IMG/VR virus record: IMGVR_UViG_3300035698_017294 | Span: 1-64,000 of that record | DNA length: 64,000 nucleotides | Source of the DNA: a virus | Reading direction: 5' to 3' (one strand) | Shown here: positions 6,464 to 15,229 of the stretch, piece by piece | How positions within the stretch are numbered: the stretch's first letter is position 1 | Layout of the letters: every line of letters starts with the position of its first letter | Translations under genes and position numbers: made by a program | Notes under the pieces: generated by a model | Databases searched by the model: none | Seen by the model: only the letters and a program-made list of their open reading frames with translations | Told to the model about the DNA's origin: nothing

Positions 6464-9129
6464 TGAAAAAGAAAACGATCAAAATACGCAAATCGCAACT
6501 TGTAGAAGGAGCGTTCCATTTAAACGGCGCTCCTCTTTCGCTAAAGGACTACAAGCACATGCGCCCTATGTATGATATGGGTCGTAAGAAACTTGTGATG
6601 CAGTTTGGTCGACAGACTACCAAGTCGTCTACCATGGCTAATCTAATGTTAGCCAACAGTATGGTACATCCTGGATTTCACTCCATGTATGTAAGCCCAA
6701 CTGTAGATCAGACTAAGGTATTTTCTAATGACCGTCTTGGTCCTCTGATCATGAATTCGCCTTATGTAAAAAATAACTATCTAAGCAATAAGCTGGAACA
6801 GAATGTGTTCCGTAAAAAACTGCGCAACGAATCTACTATGTACTTACGTTACGCTCTTCTAAGTGCTGATAGGTTAAGAGGTTATTGCCTAACCAATTGT
6901 GATTATTATACTTATAGAGGATGGGTACCAGCAACAGATTTAAAAAAAGATGATCTGGTTTTAACTAAAAATGAAAAGACGGGAGAATTTGAGTTCCAAA
7001 AACCCACGGAAATAATAGAGCAGGACTATGATGGCCAGTTAGATATTTATACTGCCAAAGGTTTCCGCTGTGAGGTAACACCTGAACACAGAATGCACCT
7101 ATCTTTTGATGTAAGAGCTGATCATGCTTATGGTGATAAAACTTTACCCCTAGAATGGCAAACTGATTACAAATCTAAAGATTTATATAACCGCAATTTT
7201 AAATTAGGTTTAGGTGATATAAATCAGTGCTATTACAAAGGGAAGTCCCCGGAATTTTTTGAACTTCCTGAACTAAGAACTAATATAAGGGCAACCGGTA
7301 ATGCATATGTAGACGGCGGTATAAGGACTTACAAACCAATCAAACTTCCCATAAAACCGTTTATGCGGTGGATGGGGTGGTGGTTGTCCGAAGGATGGAC
7401 GGTATTGAATAATCCTACTATAGGTATTGCCCAATCTAAAGAGCACAACCCGAAGTATTGGAAAGAGATAGATGAATTATTTAACGAGCTGTTTCCGAAA
7501 CGCGCCAAGTATAATACTGGTATAGAAACATGGGTATTGAATAGTGAATATCGAACTCTTTACGAGTGGCTTAAACCTTTAGGTAAATCTGGCGATAAAT
7601 ATATACCCAGGGAGCTGCTTGAATATACTGAGTACTTACCAGACCTACTGGATGCACTTTACAAGGGAGATGGGGACAATTGCAGGACATATAAAAAGAG
7701 TGATAGATACAAAGATTACCTTAGATTAAATACCAAATCGAAAGAACTTGCAAATACAGTACAAGAGGCATGGTTGCGTATTGGTAAGTTGGCATCTATA
7801 AGACACCGAGATCGTAAATACGGTCGTATTTATACTGTAGAATTAAAATCTAAAAATTATTTTAATTTTTATTTAAACAGGGCATCTTGTTCTGGACAAG
7901 TAACACACGAGCATTATAAAGGTAAAATTTATTGTGTTACAGTTCCAAATCATAATTTTGTAGCTCGCCATTCAAAAGAAAAAATGCCGTTTGTAACTGG
8001 CAATTCCAACGACATGATCCTATACGACGAGGCACAGGATTTATTACAGGACATTGTTCCTGTTGCCAATCAGTCTATGTCGCATTCAATGTTCAAATGG
8101 CTAATGTTTGCGGGTACCCCAAAACGCACAATCGGTACTCTATCGTTTTACTGGAACCTATCCAGTAAGAATGAGTGGATGCCAAAATGTCCGGCATGTA
8201 ACAAGTATAATTATCTCGATGAAAAGAACATAGGCAAAGAAGGTTTGATATGTCGGTTCTGCGGACACATGCTAGACCCAAACAATGGCTTATGGGTAAG
8301 CACTGGTCCGAAGAATGCTGAGTACGAAGGCTTCCGTGTATCACAGCTACAGTTCTTTAATGCCCCGTGGGTTGACTGGAAAAATGATATTATCATACCT
8401 CACGAACAGTATGGTATCACAAAATTCTATAACGAGGTTCTAGGTATTGCGCACGATGAAGGCGTGGTACCAATTACAGAGGCAGAGATCCGAGCGTGCT
8501 GTACTGGCGGCCCCATGACGGATAAGCCAACCAGAGTTGACCAAGGCCACAAACATGTCATAGGGCTTGACTACGGTCCAGTGAACTCAAATAAGTCATA
8601 TACCCTTCTATCTGTGTTATGCAAAAAGCCTGGACCGGCCAAGGTGATACAGGTAAAGTATTTGAAGAAATATGAGGGTAAAGAAGCAGACTTCTCGTTT
8701 ATCCATGATGATGTGCCAGTGAAGTTTAATAGATGGAACGCGTACGTAATAGGCAGCGATTACGGGTTAGGTGAAGCTTCCAATTCTGAGCTGCGTGCCA
8801 AATTAGGGGAAGATAAGGTTATTGCATACCAGCACACTGGAACACAAAAAGACCGCGTGCGCTGGAACAAGCAGATGCGTGCTTATACATTATCCCGTAA
8901 TACAACACTTGGGCAGCTATTTGCTAGGATAAAGAAAAGGAAGATCATATTCCCACGATGGGAAGATTTTGAACCGTTTGCGCGTGACATTTTGGCCATC
9001 ATGATAGACTATGATGAAGAGAAGGGCACCATGTCATACATCAACAGTGAACCAGACGATGCTATGCATTCTATATTATACGGCGGCATGGCATTGGAAT
9101 TACTGGAGGGCATGACAGATGAATACTAG
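6463..9129 (+). CDS. terL: Terminase large subunit, interrupted by an intein
   Basis: The DNA-packaging motor. It has an N-terminal ATPase and a C-terminal RNase H-like nuclease that pump and cut concatemeric DNA at the portal. The 888-residue precursor has a Walker A-like GRQTTKSS at 49-56 and Walker B MILYDEA at 518-524. A Cys4 zinc knuckle (CPAC...CRFC) and nuclease acidic residues in IGLDYG, IGSDYG and EPDDAMH follow. Residues 142-514 are an intein; removing them joins SADRLRGY to SNDMILYDEA, the usual terminase order. The mature protein would be 515 residues. It shares one base with the gene before it. Confidence 0.95.
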   Translation: MKKKTIKIRKSQLVEGAFHLNGAPLSLKDYKHMRPMYDMGRKKLVMQFGRQTTKSSTMANLMLANSMVHPGFHSMYVSPTVDQTKVFSNDRLGPLIMNSPYVKNNYLSNKLEQNVFRKKLRNESTMYLRYALLSADRLRGYCLTNCDYYTYRGWVPATDLKKDDLVLTKNEKTGEFEFQKPTEIIEQDYDGQLDIYTAKGFRCEVTPEHRMHLSFDVRADHAYGDKTLPLEWQTDYKSKDLYNRNFKLGLGDINQCYYKGKSPEFFELPELRTNIRATGNAYVDGGIRTYKPIKLPIKPFMRWMGWWLSEGWTVLNNPTIGIAQSKEHNPKYWKEIDELFNELFPKRAKYNTGIETWVLNSEYRTLYEWLKPLGKSGDKYIPRELLEYTEYLPDLLDALYKGDGDNCRTYKKSDRYKDYLRLNTKSKELANTVQEAWLRIGKLASIRHRDRKYGRIYTVELKSKNYFNFYLNRASCSGQVTHEHYKGKIYCVTVPNHNFVARHSKEKMPFVTGNSNDMILYDEAQDLLQDIVPVANQSMSHSMFKWLMFAGTPKRTIGTLSFYWNLSSKNEWMPKCPACNKYNYLDEKNIGKEGLICRFCGHMLDPNNGLWVSTGPKNAEYEGFRVSQLQFFNAPWVDWKNDIIIPHEQYGITKFYNEVLGIAHDEGVVPITEAEIRACCTGGPMTDKPTRVDQGHKHVIGLDYGPVNSNKSYTLLSVLCKKPGPAKVIQVKYLKKYEGKEADFSFIHDDVPVKFNRWNAYVIGSDYGLGEASNSELRAKLGEDKVIAYQHTGTQKDRVRWNKQMRAYTLSRNTTLGQLFARIKKRKIIFPRWEDFEPFARDILAIMIDYDEEKGTMSYINSEPDDAMHSILYGGMALELLEGMTDEY
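6886..8004 (+). mobile_element. Intein in terminase, with LAGLIDADG homing endonuclease
   Basis: A self-splicing protein insert of 373 residues, from Cys142 to Asn514 of the terminase ORF. Block A begins CLTNCDYYTYRGW and block B is VTPEHRM (T-x-x-H). Two LAGLIDADG-type helices are MGWWLSEGW and LLDALYKGDGD, and block F is YCVTVPNHNF. The C-terminal junction is TGN followed by Ser, so the usual penultimate His is a Gly. It splits the ATPase just before Walker B. Confidence 0.93.
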
Positions 9130-9649
9130 AACGTTTTGGGAATACATGAGTAAGCACGGAGCACAAAAAGTTACTAACGGAAGATATTTTATTGCTATTC
9201 CAACCTCATACGGCGGACCTGAACATATGACGGTTAAGTTCCTAGGTGAACTTAGCGAGACACAAGTACAGAAGGCCAAGGATCGGATGGAGGCATTAGC
9301 TAATATAGAGAAAGTGCCACTAACGAGTAAAGGTGTTGGCCTACTAGGTCGCAAGTCACCCTACTTCGTTGATTTTGTAGATGATGAGGATCGTCGCATT
9401 CGTGACATATTTAAAACATTTAATAAGTCTAGCAAGAAAACGATACCACACGTAACTGCCTTTAAGATAAAGAAAACAGACACAACTTTTAATACCGGAG
9501 CAATTGACCCAATGAGTTCAGTGCTGGCCGATAAAGTTGTCTTATATAGAACTGCTGGCATGCATAAGTACGAGACCGTTTACGAAGTAGCCTTGAAGAA
9601 TAGGACTCCGTGGAATTGGGTCAAAGATAGATTTGCAAATTGGCTATAA
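9119..9649 (+). CDS. 2H phosphoesterase (LigT / 2'-5' RNA ligase fold), possible Acb1-like anti-CBASS
   Basis: The product is 176 residues. Two H-x-T motifs sit at His36-Thr38 (HMTVKF) and His111-Thr113 (HVTAF), spaced as in 2H phosphoesterases. These enzymes hydrolyse or ligate 2',3'-cyclic or 2'-5' phosphates. Phage members include Acb1, which destroys cyclic oligonucleotide signals of CBASS defence; whether this one does so cannot be read from the motif. It overlaps the terminase stop by 11 bases. An internal ATG at 9146 is an alternative start. Confidence 0.75.
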   Translation: MNTRTFWEYMSKHGAQKVTNGRYFIAIPTSYGGPEHMTVKFLGELSETQVQKAKDRMEALANIEKVPLTSKGVGLLGRKSPYFVDFVDDEDRRIRDIFKTFNKSSKKTIPHVTAFKIKKTDTTFNTGAIDPMSSVLADKVVLYRTAGMHKYETVYEVALKNRTPWNWVKDRFANWL

Positions 9650-9661
9650 ATCCCTTATACT
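9633..9661 (+). promoter_or_regulatory. Probable promoter, TATACT class
   Basis: TTGCAA at 9633-9638, a 17-base spacer and TATACT at 9656-9661. It overlaps the end of the 2H gene and lies 33 bases before the next start. The -35 is weaker than in its sister promoters, so confidence is moderate. Confidence 0.5.
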
Positions 9662-9693
9662 TCAATTGTACGAAGTCAATTTAAGGAAAAACA

Positions 9694-10431
9694 ATGTTAA
9701 CACAAGAAGAATTCGCAGAATATGGACGGCAAGCTGCTCGGGCTCATATGGATAGTGATATACCATTGACGGATTCAGTAATTAAGATCGCTGAGGAATT
9801 CTCTCTCAATCGACATGAAATAGATCGGCTTGTTGAAGAAGCCAATACTAGCACATATATGGAAATGTTCAGTAAGCAGGCCGATAAATATATCGAGTTC
9901 GAAGTTGCTGAAGCTGCAAAGGTTGCTGAAGCGATTGCGCCAAAAATGGCATTCTCCAAAGTAGCTGCGTTTTGTGAAGACTATGAATCCCCTCCTGACC
10001 AGTACGATCTAGGTATTGAACTAACTGATGTATTTGGCAACGAAGAAGCAGGCCCAGACGAAGCTCTAGAAAAGGAAGCTTCCGCCATTGCATTAGAAAA
10101 GGTATCTATAGAAAAGCGAGCTGCTACAGAAGAGCAGATGCGCGAGCTGGCATATAATTTCGATGATAGGTCTGACCAATTCATCAACTTTGTAAAAAGT
10201 GCAGCGGCTGCAGGAGTGTCACCAGATTCTATGAAGGTGTCGATCGAAACACACACTGGCGAAAATGCCGTACTGGATTCCCTTTTTAATAAGGCTGCAG
10301 GAGGCATTAAGCACCCAGAGGATTGCTTGAAGAAGATCGCCAAATTAGATGATACGACTGGCATAGTATTACTAGCTAATGAGCTAATAAAGACTGCCGA
10401 AAAATATGTAACACTAAAAGGGCAGGTATAA
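9694..10431 (+). CDS. Prohead internal or scaffold-like protein rich in K-x-A motifs
   Basis: The product is 245 residues, acidic and helical. It carries about ten copies of a hydrophobic-x-Lys-x-Ala pattern, including VIKIAEE, FSKQAD, FSKVAAF, LEKEASA, FVKSAAA, LKKIAKL and LIKTAEK. An AAGGA ribosome site precedes the ATG. It ends by sharing a base with the next start and lies just before the prohead protease. A scaffold or core role is inferred from position and composition. The repeated motif is discussed in the findings. Confidence 0.65.
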   Translation: MLTQEEFAEYGRQAARAHMDSDIPLTDSVIKIAEEFSLNRHEIDRLVEEANTSTYMEMFSKQADKYIEFEVAEAAKVAEAIAPKMAFSKVAAFCEDYESPPDQYDLGIELTDVFGNEEAGPDEALEKEASAIALEKVSIEKRAATEEQMRELAYNFDDRSDQFINFVKSAAAAGVSPDSMKVSIETHTGENAVLDSLFNKAAGGIKHPEDCLKKIAKLDDTTGIVLLANELIKTAEKYVTLKGQV

Positions 10432-11105
10432 TGACTGAGCAATTTGTAAGACTATATAAGCAAGGTAAATTACCTGCTAGCACACTTATTAAAATGGCCG
10501 CTCTTAAAGAAGAGATAGAGAAGAAAGCCGGATGGAAAGGATTTGGCCAAATTGGCAAGTTCCTTGGGTACGGTAGTGCAAAAGCACGTGAAGGCTCAGC
10601 GGAATTGGGCCAACTCGGCCCTGTTAATTCGCTAGGCGGCGGCGCTAAGGCACTTGGTGGGCTAATGCTTATATCCGCATTAGCGGGAGGCCTAATGTCA
10701 GCTGGCCAAACTGGTATCGATAAACTAGATAAAAATCTATTCGATGAAAAAAGAATGACTGGCGCATTAGATGCTATGGTAGAGAAGTTCCCAGAGATGG
10801 GATCCAAAGAAAATAAGGAATTGGTGCACAGCTATTTCAAATCATTGTGGCATTTTAGTCCTCACATAGCTAACGATCCCATGGCGGCACGCGCGTATAT
10901 AAAGCATGCTCTAACGTTACATGAAGTAGGCGGACCTACTCACTTGACGTATAAGGATCTCATTGAAGCCCAGAAAAATAGAGGCCAGACAGAACAGGCA
11001 CTACCTGTTCGCAGCGCTATGAGTGGATCACTTAATGCACTTAAAGCATTTGGTGGACCTCCTGCAAATGATTACATGCTGAACCCAGCAATCGGTAAGC
11101 TTTAA
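10431..11105 (+). CDS. Head-module protein with Gly-rich hydrophobic centre
   Basis: The product is 224 residues. The N-terminal helix has LIKMAAL and IEKKAGW, the K-x-A pattern of its neighbours. A Gly/Ala hydrophobic stretch (ALGGLMLISALAGGLMS, about 72-90) follows, then a soluble helical domain with several His. It sits between the scaffold-like gene and the protease and overlaps the former by 1 base. No family is recognised. Confidence 0.6.
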   Translation: MTEQFVRLYKQGKLPASTLIKMAALKEEIEKKAGWKGFGQIGKFLGYGSAKAREGSAELGQLGPVNSLGGGAKALGGLMLISALAGGLMSAGQTGIDKLDKNLFDEKRMTGALDAMVEKFPEMGSKENKELVHSYFKSLWHFSPHIANDPMAARAYIKHALTLHEVGGPTHLTYKDLIEAQKNRGQTEQALPVRSAMSGSLNALKAFGGPPANDYMLNPAIGKL

Positions 11106-11109
11106 ATAA

Positions 11110-13923
11110 ATGCTAAAACTTGTAGAATATAAAGCCGAAGATGATTTTGGTGTGCAAATAGAACTTATCGAGCCAGGTGGGCCGATGGTTAAAACTGCAG
11201 AAGCATCAGACGAACTTCAAGAGGCTATAGCGCTGATAAAGCCAAACGCAGCAAAGCTGTACATCTTGGTAAATGCTATGGGCGCTGGTGAGTATTACGG
11301 GTCTAATCGAAATGGTGACTACTTCCCTGAAAAGGTATTACAGCAGTATCACAAAACGTTTGAGACCCTGGCACGAGTATATAAGCACCATGTTAATAAA
11401 GATCCAATGCGGTCTTACGGTCGACCTGTATTTAGTCACTACAACAATAAGATGCATCGCGTCGAGCTGATCTTAGAGATAGACAAGGGAAAAGATGCCA
11501 AGATCGAGCAGCAGGTACGTGAAGGAACGATAAAAGTATCAATGGGTGCAAAAGTTCCGTTTGATATATGTCTTGATGTTAATACTTTAGTCAACACAAC
11601 TATTTTAAAGAATATTGAACCGGGGGATTTTGTATTTACCCATGAAGGTAGATCTAAGGAAGTAGTTGCTACATCAACGCGTATTGTAGATTCCTATATA
11701 GAAGTTTTACCTTTTGGTGATTACTTATCTCTAAACTCTACCGAAGAACATCCATTTCAAATTGCTAACTACAAGCAATTCAAGGAAGGCAAAATAACAA
11801 GGCTGAAGGCTTTAAAAACTGATTACCCGATTTTAGACTGGAAAGAGGCCAAAGACTTAAATATTGGTGATTATCTAGTATTTAGAAAAACAGCTAAACA
11901 TGTGTCTACCCTAGGTATTAATTTTGCTAGAATTTTGGGTTACTACTTAGCGGAAGGTTGGCTAATAAAGCAAAGATCCGGTAAGAAAAAAGATGGCCCA
12001 ATGAAAACAATGGGAGTATCTTTTTCTTTTAATATAAATGAACATGACTATATTGATGAATTAGCAGACCTTCTTTCAGAATATGGAACACCAAAAATAT
12101 ATAATGCCCCAGAAAAGCATGAGTGCCGTATAAGTGTTTATTCAAAAGACTTAGTCGACAAGTTATTAAAATATGGTGGTGAGTACCCAGGTACTAAATT
12201 TATTAATTCAGAACTTTATAAAGAATCAGAAGATTTTATTCTGGAACTTTTAGGGACTTTAATAAATGGCGACGGTAGCCAAGATCATTCTTCACAGCAA
12301 GGGGTAATAAGATATAGCACTATATCCGAGTATCTGGGAAGAGGTATTCGTCGACTATGTCTTGAGGCTGGTATAACAGCTAGTATAAATAGACGCGAAA
12401 CGAAAACTACGTATGGCGATTCTACGGTATATACTGTATATATTCCAGCTAGCGCTAGTAAGATTCTTTCAAGCTATTCAGTAAAAGTTAAATCTTATGA
12501 TAAAGGAACTTCTTCTAGGCTATTTAATTTTGATAATCATGTATTAATTCCTATAAAGAAGATATGTAATCACGACGATTACCTTGAAGTTAAAAATATT
12601 CAGGTAGAGGATGACGAATCCTATCAAGCGCAAGATTATGTTTCACATAATTGCTCAATATGTGGACACAAGGCGCGTCGCATGGTAGACTATTGCGAGC
12701 ATCTTAAACGTCCGAATATCAATAGGCTTAGACCTGATGGTCGTCGTGCGTATGCGATTAACACGCAGCCAAAGTTCTTCGATATATCCGTGGTGACAAT
12801 ACCAGCAGATCGTACTGCTTTTATGATGAGAAAGCTAGCGGAGTTCGAAGGCAACAGTGAGTTCGTAAAGCTGTCATCTGAGATGTATCACGAGGTATTA
12901 AAGAAAGCTGATGTTAAGGAAGCGGAAATAGAGAAGCAGATAGACGGCGAGACTATGTCTACTGCGGATACAGATCCTAAGGGGCTTATATATAATACTC
13001 AGGACGAGTTACCAAAAGCTGATCTTATAAATCTGGTAGACAAGCACGGTGCAGAAGCAATACTACGTGCACTTGCCGAAATGAATATCATGCCAAAGCC
13101 TGTGGACTTCCAGAGAATAATGCTACGCTCAGGACACATGGACGATCTAATGGATCACATGGATAGTCATAGGCGAGTTTTCCCGATCTTCTCAGATACG
13201 GAACCATTGCCGTTCAAATGTAATCATAGTGAATTGCCAGATGAGCTGCTACATGAAATGTCGACATACGTTCCCAGACGGTCATTATCAAAACCATTGA
13301 TAATTGTCCGCGTAATGCGCAAGTTTGCAGAGAATAAAAACATCATGTCGGATGATCCATATACGCAGTATTCAAAAAACGAATTGGCGCAGATGGAGAA
13401 CGGCTCACATGTTAAGACTCCAATTTACAAGAATCCAGCTATACCTCTAACCGCCCTCGGCGGCATGTATCTTGGATACTCAAGGTATTTTAAAAAGGCT
13501 GGATCCAGATCTGCTGTGGCGAACAAGTTTATCAAGAAGCCGTGGATGTACCCGCTATTGGCTTTTGGTATAGGAGCAGGAACTGTTGGTGCGCAGAAGG
13601 TTAAAGAGTTCAGCTTATCAAATATTAGCCAAATGCAGAAACAAGCAGGCGCAGCTTCTAACATAGCGGCAGGAATGCTAGTATCTTTACCAGCTACGTA
13701 TTACACTTCATATAACGTAGGTGCGAAGAAGAGATATGGTATACCAGTCGGAAACATAGAAAATACAGTAGCTAAGCATCCATTTATTACTGGGCTAGCG
13801 TCCAGCGTGGCTGCTGGAGCGGCTATTAAAAGACTAACAAAAGTTGCTTCGGCAGAATATTTTTCTACAATGTCAAACAAGGTTATAGACGAATTGTATG
13901 AAAAACTTGTACTTAGCACTTGA
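11110..13923 (+). CDS. Prohead protease-type protein with intein and long C-terminal extension
   Basis: The precursor is 937 residues. Residues 1-153 and 515-600 together resemble the head maturation protease of large myoviruses: AMGAGEYYGSNRNGDYFP, a conserved KVSMGAKVPFDI, a CSICGHKAR...YCEHL zinc-type motif and FFDISVVTIPADRTAF. Such enzymes cut scaffold and capsid proteins in the prohead. Residues 154-514 are an intein. Residues after about 600 form a long extension with K-x-A motifs and three hydrophobic Gly/Ala stretches near the end, unusual for a protease and perhaps an internal protein cleaved off. The stop overlaps the 13920 promoter. Confidence 0.8.
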   Translation: MLKLVEYKAEDDFGVQIELIEPGGPMVKTAEASDELQEAIALIKPNAAKLYILVNAMGAGEYYGSNRNGDYFPEKVLQQYHKTFETLARVYKHHVNKDPMRSYGRPVFSHYNNKMHRVELILEIDKGKDAKIEQQVREGTIKVSMGAKVPFDICLDVNTLVNTTILKNIEPGDFVFTHEGRSKEVVATSTRIVDSYIEVLPFGDYLSLNSTEEHPFQIANYKQFKEGKITRLKALKTDYPILDWKEAKDLNIGDYLVFRKTAKHVSTLGINFARILGYYLAEGWLIKQRSGKKKDGPMKTMGVSFSFNINEHDYIDELADLLSEYGTPKIYNAPEKHECRISVYSKDLVDKLLKYGGEYPGTKFINSELYKESEDFILELLGTLINGDGSQDHSSQQGVIRYSTISEYLGRGIRRLCLEAGITASINRRETKTTYGDSTVYTVYIPASASKILSSYSVKVKSYDKGTSSRLFNFDNHVLIPIKKICNHDDYLEVKNIQVEDDESYQAQDYVSHNCSICGHKARRMVDYCEHLKRPNINRLRPDGRRAYAINTQPKFFDISVVTIPADRTAFMMRKLAEFEGNSEFVKLSSEMYHEVLKKADVKEAEIEKQIDGETMSTADTDPKGLIYNTQDELPKADLINLVDKHGAEAILRALAEMNIMPKPVDFQRIMLRSGHMDDLMDHMDSHRRVFPIFSDTEPLPFKCNHSELPDELLHEMSTYVPRRSLSKPLIIVRVMRKFAENKNIMSDDPYTQYSKNELAQMENGSHVKTPIYKNPAIPLTALGGMYLGYSRYFKKAGSRSAVANKFIKKPWMYPLLAFGIGAGTVGAQKVKEFSLSNISQMQKQAGAASNIAAGMLVSLPATYYTSYNVGAKKRYGIPVGNIENTVAKHPFITGLASSVAAGAAIKRLTKVASAEYFSTMSNKVIDELYEKLVLST
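11569..12651 (+). mobile_element. Intein in prohead protease, with LAGLIDADG homing endonuclease
   Basis: A protein insert of 361 residues, Cys154 to Asn514 of the protease ORF. Block A is CLDVNTLVNTTILKNIEPGD and block B is STEEHPFQ. The two endonuclease helices are ILGYYLAEGW and LLGTLINGDGS. The C-terminal end is the standard VSHN followed by Cys. Splicing joins VPFDI to CSICGHK, restoring the zinc-type motif. It lacks close similarity by eye to the terminase intein outside the common blocks. Confidence 0.93.
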
Positions 13924-13947
13924 CAAAATAGATATGCATATTATACT
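13920..13947 (+). promoter_or_regulatory. Strong sigma-70-type promoter of the capsid operon, TATACT class
   Basis: Perfect TTGACA at 13920-13925, a 16-base spacer and TATACT at 13942-13947. The -35 overlaps the stop codon of the protease gene. Downstream lie a palindrome and a consensus AGGAGGT ribosome site, as expected for abundant head proteins. Confidence 0.85.
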
Positions 13948-13961
13948 AGTAACGTTAAATT

Positions 13962-13978
13962 AAATAAACTGTTTATTT
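13962..13978 (+). repeat. AT palindrome before the ribosome site (hairpin or operator)
   Basis: AAATAAAC, one T, then GTTTATTT: a perfect 8-bp inverted repeat in the 5' leader, ending 4 bases before the AGGAGG site. A similar element occurs at 15555-15571. It could be an mRNA hairpin or a repressor site. Confidence 0.6.
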
Positions 13979-13996
13979 AGCAGGAGGTTTTAAAAA

Positions 13997-14551
13997 ATGG
14001 CTTTAAATTTACAAGAAGTGATTGACAACCTAGAGAGTCAGACTGATCCAGCGGACAACTTTTTCGCAAAATTGGCATCAGATGAAAATCAAGAAGTTGT
14101 TGATGAGGTAACTTCGGACATTGAAGCTTCTGAATATACAGATGAAGAGCAAGAAAAAATCGCCGAAGCTTTTGAGCTAGGGCAATTAGCTGCACAATCT
14201 GTATCCGATGATCTAGAAAAAATAGCTGTTGGTAAAACTGGTATGACACCAGAAACTGGTGCTCCAATGAACCCAGCAATAGCTATGGCAACTAATAATG
14301 CCGATGTTAATCCTCAAGTCTTGGCGCAAGTTATGGCTTTGATTAACCAAGCAGCTAGCGGAATTGGCCAAACTGGCTCACTTGCACACGGCTCAGTCGG
14401 TGGACAAGGTGCAGCGGCGGCTCAAGCTCCCGCAGTTACAGACGCGTATCCCATTGCATCAGATGCAATCGGAACTCCAGGTAGAGTTAAAACCGCGGCT
14501 GATTACGTAGTTGGTGGATTGTACGGGCTCTATTTCGGGGGTGAGGAATAA
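13997..14551 (+). CDS. Acidic assembly (scaffold-like) protein
   Basis: The product is 184 residues. The N-terminal half is acidic and helical with FFAKLASD, QEKIAEA and LEKIAVG; the C-terminal half is Ala/Gly/Gln-rich and ends LYFGGEE. RVKTAAD lies near the end. It starts behind an ideal ribosome site (AGGAGG) and is first in the capsid operon. Order and composition fit a scaffold or core protein processed by the upstream protease; no family is recognised with certainty. Confidence 0.65.
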   Translation: MALNLQEVIDNLESQTDPADNFFAKLASDENQEVVDEVTSDIEASEYTDEEQEKIAEAFELGQLAAQSVSDDLEKIAVGKTGMTPETGAPMNPAIAMATNNADVNPQVLAQVMALINQAASGIGQTGSLAHGSVGGQGAAAAQAPAVTDAYPIASDAIGTPGRVKTAADYVVGGLYGLYFGGEE

Positions 14552-14841
14552 TGGCTGGATTACTTGAAATGTATGAACAAATGACAAAAGAAGCAGAAGA
14601 GACACAAGTCGATGTGCAGCTGGACGAAGAGCGTGTAGGTGTGATCGAGAAGTATGCTTCCTTTGCCGAAGATGTGTTGATTGATAATGGCGAAGATTAT
14701 ACAGAAGATGATGTCATCAAACTGGCTAGTGCGTTGATCGATCATGATCTCGAAGTAGAAGACCAGATGGACAAGGTAGCCGAGCTAGACGAAGCTGGCC
14801 GCATCATGGCACGTGCTTTTCTTGCAGAACTGCAAAACTAA
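14551..14841 (+). CDS. Small acidic assembly protein with K-x-A motifs
   Basis: The product is 96 residues, Glu/Asp-rich and probably all helix. It contains four copies of the shared pattern: MTKEAEE, IEKYASF, VIKLASA and MDKVAEL. The start overlaps the previous stop by one base. It appears related in composition to the proteins at 13997 and 14854, and the three may be divergent paralogues. It probably has a head-assembly role by position. Confidence 0.65.
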   Translation: MAGLLEMYEQMTKEAEETQVDVQLDEERVGVIEKYASFAEDVLIDNGEDYTEDDVIKLASALIDHDLEVEDQMDKVAELDEAGRIMARAFLAELQN

Positions 14842-14853
14842 GTCTGGAGAAAA

Positions 14854-15229
14854 AATGGCAAGTTTACTAGAAATATTAGCTGAATCTAACATAACGTTAG
14901 GTGACGACGAGAGCCAAGTTAAACTGGCTAGCGGTGAGCTGGATACTTCTGTGAACTTAGATAAGGACTCGATCGAAAAGCTGGCTGAAACGCTGGATGC
15001 TTTTGGCGAAGAGGATTCATTACTTGATGAGATGGCAAAAATTGCTGTGTTGCAAGACATGATCAACTTGGTTGAAGCTTCAGACGAACACAAAGCTATT
15101 TTGAAAGAAGCTGGACTGGCTTTACCGCCTTATGCCGAAACTGAACCAGATCGAAATCGTTTTGAATATTTGGCTGAGCGAATTGCTAATGGCGAACGGT
15201 TACTACCCGGAGGCACAGCAAATGACTAA
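14854..15229 (+). CDS. Small acidic assembly protein with K-x-A motifs
   Basis: The product is 124 residues from the ATG at 14854, chosen because CTGGAG lies 6 bases upstream. An earlier in-frame ATG at 14813 lies inside the previous gene and adds an atypical basic leader. Motifs are QVKLASG, IEKLAET, MAKIAVL and ILKEAGL. The N terminus MASLLEILAES resembles MAGLLEMYEQM of the preceding protein, supporting paralogy. Confidence 0.65.

Noticed and set aside
14530-14551. C-terminal GGEE of the assembly protein as a ubiquitin-like tail for the JAB peptidase
   Set aside because: The protein is acidic and helical, not beta-grasp-like, and GG can arise by chance in its Gly-rich tail.
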